DNA from: Puffinus mauretanicus
Taxonomy: Eukaryota; Chordata; Aves; Procellariiformes; Procellariidae
DNA length: 64,000 bases
Assembly: GCA_023333565.1 (NCBI GenBank)
Contig: JAJKFH010003045.1
Coordinates: 1 to 64,000, forward strand
Reading direction: 5' to 3'
The first letter of the stretch is position 1, and every line of letters begins with the position of its first letter. A program made the position numbers and the translations under genes. This document shows, piece after piece, positions 21,201-30,163 of this stretch. The notes below the pieces were generated by a model. The model had not been told where the DNA came from. It saw only the letters and a program-made list of their open reading frames with translations, and made no database searches.

Positions 21201-22262
21201 ATTACAAACATTGACTTACACCTCTGGACAATCATGTCCAGGCAATTTTGCCACCGTAATGGAACACAGACACAGAAGTGATGAGTGGCCTGAAGACAAA
21301 TTTGAAAGCAACAGTGCACTCAGAACCACCTAGAATAAAACCAAGGAGACTCTGCAGGCCTGTGGTCCAGATCTGGAGAGGTTATGTAGGCTCACTCTGA
21401 TTTGATCCTCTGCATTTAAAAAATGAAGAGAGACGTCCTTGTGAGTGTTTCAATGCTGCAAGAAACAGTCCCACTGTGGTGGGATCTGTGGTGCTCTCCA
21501 CTTTCGATATTTGGTGGATACAGGATATTAGAAAACAACGTCATGCAAGACACTAATCAAATATTTATGACCAATTGAAAAGAATAGTTCAGGCTCAAGC
21601 AGAGATTCAGGTTTGGTTTTATTTACCTTGCACAAATTACTCAGTGCCCAGAGATTGTATTGGGAAGGACGAAAATGCCATCACCTCGGACAGATTGTAG
21701 ACACCCTGATCTGACAGCAATACACATGACAAATGGGATCAATGAGATGGTTTGGGATAAACTGTGCTTTAAAACAGCAACGCATGGAGGCTAAAAGCTG
21801 TGAAAATGTTTACTGGTTTCGATACAACCGGTTTGTGAGCAGAGGCGGTCACGCAGGCACACGTTACGGGGCTCCTCTGGGCACTGGCCCTCCTTTGGAA
21901 AGGATTATTTGGCTCTTAGTCACCACACAGATAGTATTACAGGAGGTGTGCGCTGGCAGCCAGCCCAAGTCCACCCTGCACCTTGCTGGTTGCCAGAAAA
22001 TTAATGAGCAAATACTTCCGCTTTCAGACTGTTCCCTCCCCTCTCCCTACACCTGCAACCTGTACCAGGGCTGTGCCTGGAGCAAACTGGAGCCTCCGGG
22101 GCAGCGGCTGGGCTGGGAGCTTGGAAAAAAACTGACCCAACGAAATAAAATCAAGTGAAAGAGGACTGGAGCACGGCGGGGAGCCATCCTGCGTGTGGGG
22201 CAGGACCCGAGCACTGAGCAGCAGGTTTTCCCACACCGCTGAGCCGACAGCTCCCGGGGAAG
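21201..22262. other. Upstream region and 5' UTR of KCTD14
   Basis: The last 150 bases or so (from about 22100) are GC-rich and lead into the KCTD14 leader exon, so they probably hold the promoter and 5' UTR. No TATA box is evident. Further upstream I see nothing identifiable. Confidence 0.4.
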
Positions 22263-22322
22263 ATGAGCATTTCGTCGGAGCACAAGCCCCTTGGGAAGCA
22301 GGTCACCGGCAGCCTGCATACG
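22263..22322 (+). CDS. KCTD14: KCTD14 coding exon 1 (N-terminal leader)
   Basis: ATG opens a 20-codon leader, MSISSEHKPLGKQVTGSLHT, ending in a GTGAGTAAG donor at 22323. Phase 0 joins cleanly to the acceptor before 25950. An upstream exon is required because the BTB exon has no ATG before the conserved VELNVGG; its first internal ATG would cut off the fold. Human KCTD14 likewise has a short divergent leader before this exon. Transcript evidence is lacking, so the start is a prediction. Confidence 0.68.
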
Positions 22323-24680
22323 GTGAGTAAGATATGGGCTCCGGGGCACAGTTTCCTCCTGTGGGATCAAAGCATCCCCTCTGGGCTACATTAGAAGGGT
22401 TTTTTTACCTCCATTTGTTATTTTGAAGACACCAGGGCTTGCCAAATATGTGACCAAGAAGAGGACTCTAGGTAAAAAGCTGTGTCTGACTCTGACCTGT
22501 TTGCATCAGTTTGCTTACAGAAGGGCCGTGTCCCTCGCAAGCATACAAGATCTGGCAACAGCACATAACCAGAGCGGTTCTTTTTCTCCTTTGACAAGAG
22601 GCAGAATTAATTTAATATGAACTTTAATTGGTCAGATCCCTAAATAAAATCCTGTTGTGAGTTTTGGGGTTTTTCAATAGTTCTTAGTGTCTCTAATGAT
22701 GCAAAAGTTGTCCTGTGTTGTAGATGTGCAGAATCATCAGCTGGGAGCAGTAGTTTTTGTAGCTCTAAGGAAAATTAATGACAATCTCAAGACAAGCAGT
22801 GTCCTACTGGGCAGAAATCAGGGACGAGATCAGATGATGTTTTCCTTTTCCACTCCTCTGCCCTCAGTCTGCTGCTTCTCTGTCGTAGCTGTACAGCCTC
22901 TCCCCGAGACCCCTTTGTCTTTAAAAGATCCAACCTTCTTGTGTTGCATTTTTCAGGTGTAGGTTGCAAAATGCTTCCCCAAGGAGGTAGCTGTTTTGCA
23001 GATTAATAAACTGGGACACAGATAGGTGGAATGACTCCCTATAGGTGGAATGAATTCCTAAGTGTCACCTCTCTGGCTAATTACAGAGCTGGGAATCAGC
23101 TGGTGCCAGTATTCCCAGTGTGCTGGGAATCAGTTCGGTCCCAGGCCAAAACCATTAATCAAGATCTGAGAACATAAGGTTAGTTGGGCTACTGTATTAA
23201 TGAAGAACGTTATCCATTTGTATTAGTGACAAACAGTATGAAACATCTGACCTGCCATCAGAAAAAGGAGCAAAGGCTCAAAAGCATGAGACCCTCTTGT
23301 CAAATGATCCCTGCCGGGGAAAGCTTATTATCACTTGGACTAATGGCAAATTTCCTAACTGAGAGGCTTTACTACAGAAACAGCTTTGGGCTATGTTCTT
23401 CAGTGGGTGGAAATCACCAGATAGTCTCAGACAGAATAATTTTTTATGTCTCCTTGGCCCTAGTGTAAATGATTGCCCTCGAGATGAAGCCACCCACACA
23501 AGGGCAAAGCAATATTCCAGTCGGGTCTTTGGCCTGAATCTTCTGTTGTTTTCCTGGCTTGCCTAGGCTGTGAGCAAATTTCTGCTAAATCTGATAGCTT
23601 GCTGCTGTTTAAAGGCAAAGGTCTCCCCCTGCTCCGGGTTGTCTGTTCCTAGTCCCTTCCTTTTGCCAGCTCTAGTGCTTGTTAAATCCTCTGTGAGCCA
23701 ATTCAGCTCAGCAAGATGAAAGAGAAGCAGAGCTGGCACGAGGAAGAGAAAGAGAAGCACGTAGGTAGGTACAAGGATGGAAAGGGGAGAGGGCAGCAGG
23801 AGCTCCCCCTTCTCTTGGTGTGAGCTGTGAGATCAGCTCACGTCACCCCGTGGGTCTGTACCTGTGGGATCCAGCTAAGCACGTAAGTACACGCTTCACT
23901 TGAGGCATGTGACTAGCAGCACTGAAGCAGGTCCTTGCGCGATCGGATCCAAGAAAGAGCAGGTGAGCTCCTGGAAAAAAGGGTTGTTTATTGACTCACG
24001 CCTTCCCAACGGCAGGTGTGGTCCTGGCCAGGCATGTGGCTTGCATTGCAGCAGTGACGGCGGGAGGGAAAATAACTGCCTCCTTTCTTCCCTCTCCTTT
24101 TCCTCTACTGACTACTACAAAAAATGACCGAGTGCAAAGGGAGGCTGTTAAAACTCTTCAGCACTGAACCGTCAGGAAGGTCGGACTAGACACCAGGTCC
24201 AGCTTTCCGGGCATTCAGGCCTCCTCCAATGTGTTTCAGGTACCAGTGGTGTTAATGCATGGTGAAATAAAATAAATCCAAACAAAAAGCCAAACTTTAC
24301 ATTCTTCCTTCTTAAATTCATATTAGTTGCATGAATTATTTCCTTTACTTCCTAGCTAAAGCTATCTTACATTTTTAAAGTGCTTTGCTAAACAGCTTCT
24401 GTCCTCCACCTCTGACATGCTGGATTTTTGCGTCTTACTTCAGTATTTATAACTAAACCCCCAGTGGAAGCCAATTCCACCCATTTCTAAAGTTGCAAAG
24501 AGCGTTAGTTTCTCCTTTGAAGAGAAAACAGCAGCTCAGGTGAGAGGAATGATGTTGCACAGCTTTGAGCTCGGTCCTTGTCCCTCTGCGCATGGGGAGG
24601 GTGAGAACTCAGGTCGTTCTCGCTGGAAGGACAGGGGCCAGCAGGAACAACGGTTGTGTGGGACTTAGGAGATCGACGTC
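22323..24680 (+). other. KCTD14 intron, first part
   Basis: This intron DNA is adjacent to a candidate LTR. It contains a short tandem duplication (TAGGTGGAATGA twice near 23022-23053) and nothing else I recognise. Confidence 0.5.
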
Positions 24681-25593
24681 TGTGGTGGTGCATTCACACA
24701 CACCCCTTCTCCTGGGACGCTTGTTGATCTGCGCCGCTTGTTGATCTCAGAAATTTTCATGAAACCTCGGCCTTGGTGTACTGAGCCTGGCGGCTGAGCG
24801 CTCCTTGACTGTATCAGAAACTCTGCATGGCTGGGGCTGGGAACGTACTCCCACTGCCTGGCCCAGGTGTCAGGTAGAACAACACCGAAACCTTGAGAAC
24901 TTTTAGTAATTACCACCTGGGACTGTGGCCAGGATGGAAATTTACGGATGACTAAAGCCAATGACCTGCAAACAGTGGTCCTAAGTGAGACCCTTTGCGC
25001 TCTCCGGGACCGCAGCGGGCTGCACCCTGTAACTCCCTCTGAGTGGGAGCCTCTGAGAGCTCGCGACCTCTCGGGTCTGCGATATTCAGAGGGCCGTCGT
25101 CTGACGGGACCTGGGCTGAAACTCTTCACTCCTCGAGGCTCAACCCTCGCCTGTTGAGAAATTCCGAGACTTTTTACATGTATTTCTTCACTGAACTCGA
25201 GGGGAATTTTTAACAGGTACCTTTTGTACATTTTTATATATATATTTCTGTCTTGTATGTGTGAATTAATAGTAAGCATAATCTGTAATTAAGTCATAAT
25301 TGTAGTAGACTCTACTAACACTTACTTCGTAAATGTTAATGATTAGTTAATGATTAAGTGCTGCTAAAACTGTGAATGAAACCTAGACTGCTGCTAAACA
25401 CATATAATCCCTAAGATATAGACATAACATGATTTTTTTTTATATGTTTCATCCGTGTAGTAAGTAATAGAGTGAACCTTGCCATCGAACTCTGTTAAGT
25501 CGCACTTTTATAGGTCTCTATTGAAATCACTTTCTGCTAATAACTTTGACGGTGATTCTTTAAGCGGCCTCTAAACCACGTCGTTCGCAACCA
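24681..25593 (-). mobile_element. Candidate endogenous retroviral LTR in the KCTD14 intron
   Basis: On the minus strand this segment begins TGGTTGCGAACGACG and ends CACCACCACA, with CGTC flanking it on both sides (24677-24680 and 25594-25597), compatible with a 4-bp target duplication. Its wording, with many TTAATCATTAAC-type AT blocks and a GC-rich second half, resembles avian endogenous retrovirus repeats. A 204-codon open frame crosses it on the minus strand without a known domain. Boundaries are tentative because the flank match is only four bases. Confidence 0.45.
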
Positions 25594-25949
25594 CGTCAAA
25601 TCCTGTAGTCACCGACAGCTTCCCTGGGCAGGGTACTTCTTGTCCCTCTTCTTCACTGACATTTTCCTACATCCCAAAGATGTGGTGAGCACTTGGCCAT
25701 TTAGAAATGTGCGAGTCTCTGCTGCTCTGGTTATGAGGGCTGTATAAACATCCTGCATCTGCTTTTAGCAATAAATGGGGTGGCTGTTCCCATCTGATCC
25801 CCAAGAGATGGGGGCTCATACCGCTCTTTGCATTGTCATTCCAATTTCCATCTGCAATCGCTTTTTTTTTTCTTTTCCTTGACACTTCCATGTTGACAGC
25901 CTGAGATAGGTAACGCGCGTGGCTTTTTGTTCCCTTGTGATATTTGCAG

Positions 25950-26621
25950 TTGTCACCAATTGTGGAGTTAAACGTCGGCGGGGAGATGTACACGACAACG
26001 CTGAGCACGTTAAAGAAACACCCTGGCTCCAAGCTGGCAGAGATGTTCACCGGCCAGCCCAAACTCAGGACTGACTCCGAAGGGAGGTACTTCATCGACA
26101 GGCCAGGCACCTATTTCAAATACATCTTGGAGTACCTGCGCAGTAACCAAGTGCCCACCCAGTGCATCCAGGACGTCTACAAGGAGGCGTTGTTCTACGA
26201 CATCGAACCTCTCATCAAGCAGCTAGAGGACTCCCCGCAGATCTTCGGGGAGCTCGTAGCGAGGAAGCAGTTTCTGGCTCGCGTGCCCAACTACAGCGAG
26301 AACATCGAACTGATGATCCGCATCGCGAGGGCGGAAGCGGTCGCAACTCGCCGGTCCAGCGTCATCGTGTGCGTGGTCAGAACTGAGGAGGACGCAGCCA
26401 GGGCTCAGGATGCCTTGAACAGCTTGGACATGGATAAAAAATCCGTGGTGAAGTTTGGCCCCTGGAAGGCGGCGCCAAGTATTTCAGACCTGCTGGACTG
26501 CATTCAAATGGATGTTGAAGCCAAAGGGTATAAAATATCCTTTCAGCCCCACGTGGCTGAAAAAGGTTTTCGCTTCAAATCGCATGACTTCTTCTACAAG
26601 TTCCTGTTCACCTGGTGGTAG
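25950..26621 (+). CDS. KCTD14: KCTD14 coding exon 2 (BTB domain and C-terminus)
   Basis: This is the terminal exon of KCTD14, a BTB/T1-domain protein of the potassium-channel-tetramerisation-domain family. The acceptor TATTTGCAG ends at 25949. The exon adds 223 residues, for a predicted 243 in all. The BTB fold starts at VELNVGG (25-31 of the protein), continues through PGSKLAEMF and FIDRPGTYFKYILEYLR, and ends near residue 120. The C-terminal part has FGELVARKQFLARVPNYSEN, VVKFGPWKA and the terminal FTWW shared with human KCTD14. KCTD proteins often act as cullin-3 adaptors or oligomeric scaffolds, but the role of KCTD14 is not established. Position between THRSP and INTS4 matches human synteny and supports the name over KCTD21. 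Confidence 0.93.
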   Translation: MSPIVELNVGGEMYTTTLSTLKKHPGSKLAEMFTGQPKLRTDSEGRYFIDRPGTYFKYILEYLRSNQVPTQCIQDVYKEALFYDIEPLIKQLEDSPQIFGELVARKQFLARVPNYSENIELMIRIARAEAVATRRSSVIVCVVRTEEDAARAQDALNSLDMDKKSVVKFGPWKAAPSISDLLDCIQMDVEAKGYKISFQPHVAEKGFRFKSHDFFYKFLFTWW

Positions 26622-28019
26622 CACAGTGCCACCATCGATGGGGAACAGAAGAAAGCAATTATTAAAACAAATTAATTTGGGCTGTGGAGATTAAGCCACG
26701 GACTACCGGAGGGACAGGAAGAAATGCATGGCCCAACGAAAGGATCTCCTTTGGTCGTTTGCCAAATTAAAGAGCGCTTAAAAGCTACTGTTTTGTTGGG
26801 CTTTAGGGGATAACTCTACAAGTTAAAAGGTATCAGGAAAAGGAGGAATTTTACTCTTTCAGTGTTGCTGACTATTAAATAAGTTCAGAGAGCCAGATCT
26901 GAGGGTTAAGCCAACCTCACTCTACCTAAGAGAAATGAATAATCCCAAATATGTCTCGTGGACATGTGGAGTTGGTCTCTCAGTGCAAACGAGAACAGGT
27001 CATATACATGCAATTCCCAATGGAAACACTGACAGCTGCATTAACACATGCTCAAATTAAATTTGGATCCTTAATGAGAAGGCAAAAGCTCTTTTTCTCA
27101 TTGCTTTCCACACTAGAACCTAGGTTAAAAAAGGATTTCAGTGTCCCATGCTCTCTTCTTGTTCCTCCAGTACAGCCTACTCTCGAGCCAATGTATTTAT
27201 TACCGTTATTTATTATTTATTCTGAAGGAACGACGGAGAACCTCAGCTATGGTCCAGGATCAACAAAAGGTAAAAATACCATCACTGACCTGAGGAATTT
27301 ATAATCTAAGGACATGCACTCCTCTCTCAGGCCACACTATTTCAGTCTTTTTCTTGTGACATTCATTATTATTATGATATTATTTCTAAATATATAAGCT
27401 TCTGGAAGAATAGGGAAAACCCGCCCTGATTTGATGGGAAGGGAGCGCTATTGAAGCGATAGCCTGGGACCTCAGTGCAAATTCTCCTTTACAGAACACG
27501 AGTTGGGTCCTACATCATGTTTTAAAAATCTTGGTATTCAAAAGTTTATTTTTATCCTGGAGATGGCTGTTAGCTTGGTTTTAATCACTCTGAAAATCAT
27601 AATGGCTAATTTGATTATGATCATATTTCCTTTATTTCTCAGAACACGGATTTCTTCCAGTTAAGGACAAAAATCTCTGGGATGTTAAATAAATAACTTT
27701 TAAAAGCTCTTTGAATGATGCAGAAGTGCTTTATTTACTGACATCTTCCCACCCAAATTCTAAAGACCTGAAGTTTTATCTTTATGCTAATGGATCTGAA
27801 TCATTCCTAATTAAGCTTGGTTTCAGGTGTGCTCATCCTAGCACAGATTTCTCCCCAGTGAAAGTCGGGAGCCACGCCACCCACCTCAGGGCAGTTCTTC
27901 TATAGGTGTGAGGGGACTCTTTGAGACCTCTCGCATTTATAACCTTGGTAAGAACTGATACAATCGTATCTGAGAAGGCAAAAAGGTTTAGCAGATAGGG
28001 TCTATGATCATATCTATAT
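26622..28019 (+). other. KCTD14 3' UTR and intergenic DNA
   Basis: The KCTD14 3' UTR must begin here. A candidate AATAAA lies at 27688-27693; an earlier end is possible. No coding exon is seen. Confidence 0.4.
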
Positions 28020-28240
28020 ATCATAACCAAGCGGTCGGTGGTACTTAGCCTAGAAGAAGAGAGACCGAGGCGGCCTTCAAATAGACAGGAGGCTGCTTTA
28101 AGGAGGAGATCAGTTACGCTTTGTATGTACTAAGGGTGGAAGAAGGGGTAACTGACTGAAGTCACAACAAAGGAGATTGCAATTAGATATTAGGAAAAAA
28201 AATTTGATTATAGTGTAGTTAAAACCTCAAAGCAACAAAC
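28020..28240 (+). mobile_element. Degraded CR1 LINE fragment
   Basis: The text is heavily mutated but still recognisable as CR1 sense strand: AGCCTAGAAGAAGAGAGACC, GGAGGAGATCAGTTACGC and GCAATTAGATATTAGGAAAA. It is probably much older than the other copies. Confidence 0.6.
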
Positions 28241-28295
28241 CTCCTAAGACTACAGGACTGCTGTCATGAGAAACTTTAATAGTTTTATCAAGAAT

Positions 28296-28740
28296 GGTCT
28301 TACAGAACAGCCCAGGCTGGAAGGGACCTTGAAGTCTGGTCCAACCTCCGGTGGGCAAGGGAGCCTGGATGAGATTATTGAGCACCCTGTCCCATCACGT
28401 CTTGAAAACCCCCAGCGATGTGGACTCCACCACGTTCCTGGGGAGGTTGTTCCACTGAATGATGGTTCTCACCGTAAAAAATTTCTTTCTTATATTGAGA
28501 AGAAACCTCTCCCGGTGCAACTCGTACCTGTTGCCTGCTGTCTTCTCCACACGGCTCCTTGTGAAAAGAGAGCCACCATCCTCTTTGTGGGTGCCCTTTA
28601 AGTACAGGGAACACTGAGCTGAGATCCCCTCATGGAGAAGACACCCCACTCCTTCAATCTTTCCTCATAGAAACTTTGATCACCTCCCTTTGGACCCTTC
28701 AGCCCCTTCCCAAATTGCCTTGTCCCTAAGATGTGACCAA
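28296..28740 (-). mobile_element. CR1 LINE 3' fragment, antisense
   Basis: The plus strand carries the reverse complement of a CR1 3' region: CCAGGCTGGAAGGGACCTTG, TCTGGTCCAACCTCC, GACTCCACCACGTTCCTGGGG, AAAAAATTTCTTTCTTATAT and CCTCATAGAAAC. It lies tail to tail with the older plus-strand piece just upstream. Confidence 0.88.
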
Positions 28741-28979
28741 ACTGTGGCCGCCCCTGGCTACCTCTAGCCACACAGCACCACCGATGTAACTGCTGCCTGT
28801 GTCCCCTGTCACCTAAATAGGCATCGGTCTGTCAGGGAGCTCCTCGGTGCCGGGGCCTCCTTCCCCTCTCCTCGAAGGAGACACGTTTGCTAAGCTTTCA
28901 TGTGCGTCTAACACAAGCTTGCCCGGAAACGTCAAGCTATGTTATTTATATTTTCGTCTTTATATGGTCTAACATCAAA

Positions 28980-29098
28980 TACTAACTGGTGGGTATTTGG
29001 GGGGAAAACTGAGCGGGGTTGACAGGGCTGATCCCCTGGCGGGGTTTGGCTGCGGGGCGGGCCAGGTCGCTGCCGCCATGTCAGGCCCACGTTCCCAT
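28980..29098 (+). promoter_or_regulatory. INTS4: Detached upstream part of the INTS4 promoter
   Basis: This is a GC-rich segment with a GC box (GGGGCGGGCC, 29054-29063) and the left half of an X-box (GTTCCCAT, 29091-29098). The composition resumes directly after the LTR at 29946, so before the insertion this DNA lay about 165 bases from the INTS4 ATG. It is now nearly 1 kb away. Confidence 0.6.
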
Positions 29099-29945
29099 TG
29101 TGATAAACTGTGAACTGTTTTGTTCATCAAGGTCTTGTGATATGTGTTAGTTAGACTATAGAGTGACATAATATCCTATGAGCTGGCTGCAATCTATTTT
29201 GAATCTTGTATAACTATGTTTGCTAAAAGTTCGCTGAAGTTTTCTTAGAGCATTAAAGTTTGGATGGTAATGATAGAGGAACTAACACTTAAGGGTTAAT
29301 AACAGAGCCATTGTCTAGCCTAAGCCATAAACTAACTAACAATTCCTGACTGAGATTTCACCATGGTACATCCTCCCACTTGATAAGAGCAGACAGGCCT
29401 TGAGCTGGCTCGTTAGGCCTCCTATGTAACAACTGTGATGAGATAGTGTCCTATGTAAATCACTAACAATAAACAACTGTGAAGGGATAAGTGTTAAAGG
29501 ACAAGATAACCCGATGCCCCGTTACATTCCAAGAATCGAGGAACAGATGAGTTAATTAAATGACCATATATAGACAAAGGAAGCCCAGAGTTCAACTAAC
29601 GGACACAGTGAAGAAGACTATGAACGACCACCGGAGAGGAAAAAGACCCCAACCCTAATTTTACTGCGCATGCTTGGACTATGTAAATGACCTTTGGAAC
29701 TCATTTTAATACGAAGCGGGGACAGGTCATGCATATGTATAGGCATATTACGAAATTATATGAATATGTAATGTTTTACTGTATATATTTTATGATAAGT
29801 GCCGCGTTAAGGTGTGTGTCCTGGCGGAGTGGAGACTCCCGGCACACCCAGCGCTGTTTTGCTTACTGGTCGCTTGCTTTTAATAAACAAAAAAATTTCT
29901 AATTGACTAGTCTCTGTCACTCAATTGGACAGATAAATTATAACA
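29099..29945 (+). mobile_element. Solo LTR of an endogenous retrovirus, upstream of INTS4
   Basis: The element starts TGTGATAA and ends TTATAACA, imperfect inverted termini matching at 7 of 8 bases, with the canonical TG and CA ends. It is flanked by CCAT on both sides (29095-29098 and 29946-29949), a 4-bp target duplication as made by gammaretrovirus-like (ERV1) integrases. Internal signals fit a plus-strand LTR of 847 bp: a TATA-like CATATATAG at 29565-29573 and AATAAA at 29882-29887. No internal retroviral genes adjoin it, so it is a solo LTR left by recombination. Its polyadenylation signal and promoter point toward INTS4. Confidence 0.85.
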
Positions 29946-30109
29946 CCATGGCAACGGGAGGCCGCCCCCTCCCGGGCTCGGCCGCCTGACCATAGAGCGC
30001 GGCCTCCAGCTGGGAAGAGAGGACGCTTCTTTTGCCACCTCCCTGCGGGCGACTTTGTGGTTCCTCTTCCGGGTTGCGCGTACGGCGGCCGCGGAGGCCA
30101 GGCGGCGGC
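29946..30109 (+). promoter_or_regulatory. INTS4: INTS4 core promoter and 5' UTR
   Basis: This CpG-rich 164-bp segment lies between the LTR and the INTS4 start codon. It has the right X-box half (CCATGGCAAC, 29946-29955) and an ETS-type CTTCCGGG near 30066-30073, with no TATA box. Transcription probably starts within it, close to the ETS site, as is usual for housekeeping genes. The exact start is not visible. Confidence 0.6.
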
Positions 30110-30163
30110 ATGGCGGCGCACCTGAAGAAGCGGGTGTACGAGGAGTTCACCAAGGTGGTCCAG
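30110..30163 (+). CDS. INTS4: INTS4 coding exon 1
   Basis: This encodes residues 1-18, [18 protein letters not shown], in phase 0, with donor GTAACG. The ATG context is GGCGGCATGG. Intron 1 (665 bp) is GC-rich and holds nothing else. Confidence 0.96.

Noticed and set aside
8569..22262. NDUFC2, expected next to THRSP from mammalian synteny
   Set aside because: No exon with the family's sequence was found on either strand by eye; it may lie outside the window or have been missed as short exons.
24665..25279. A 204-codon minus-strand open frame in the KCTD14 intron
   Set aside because: It lies inside the candidate LTR, has no recognisable domain and no splice or start context of a host gene.
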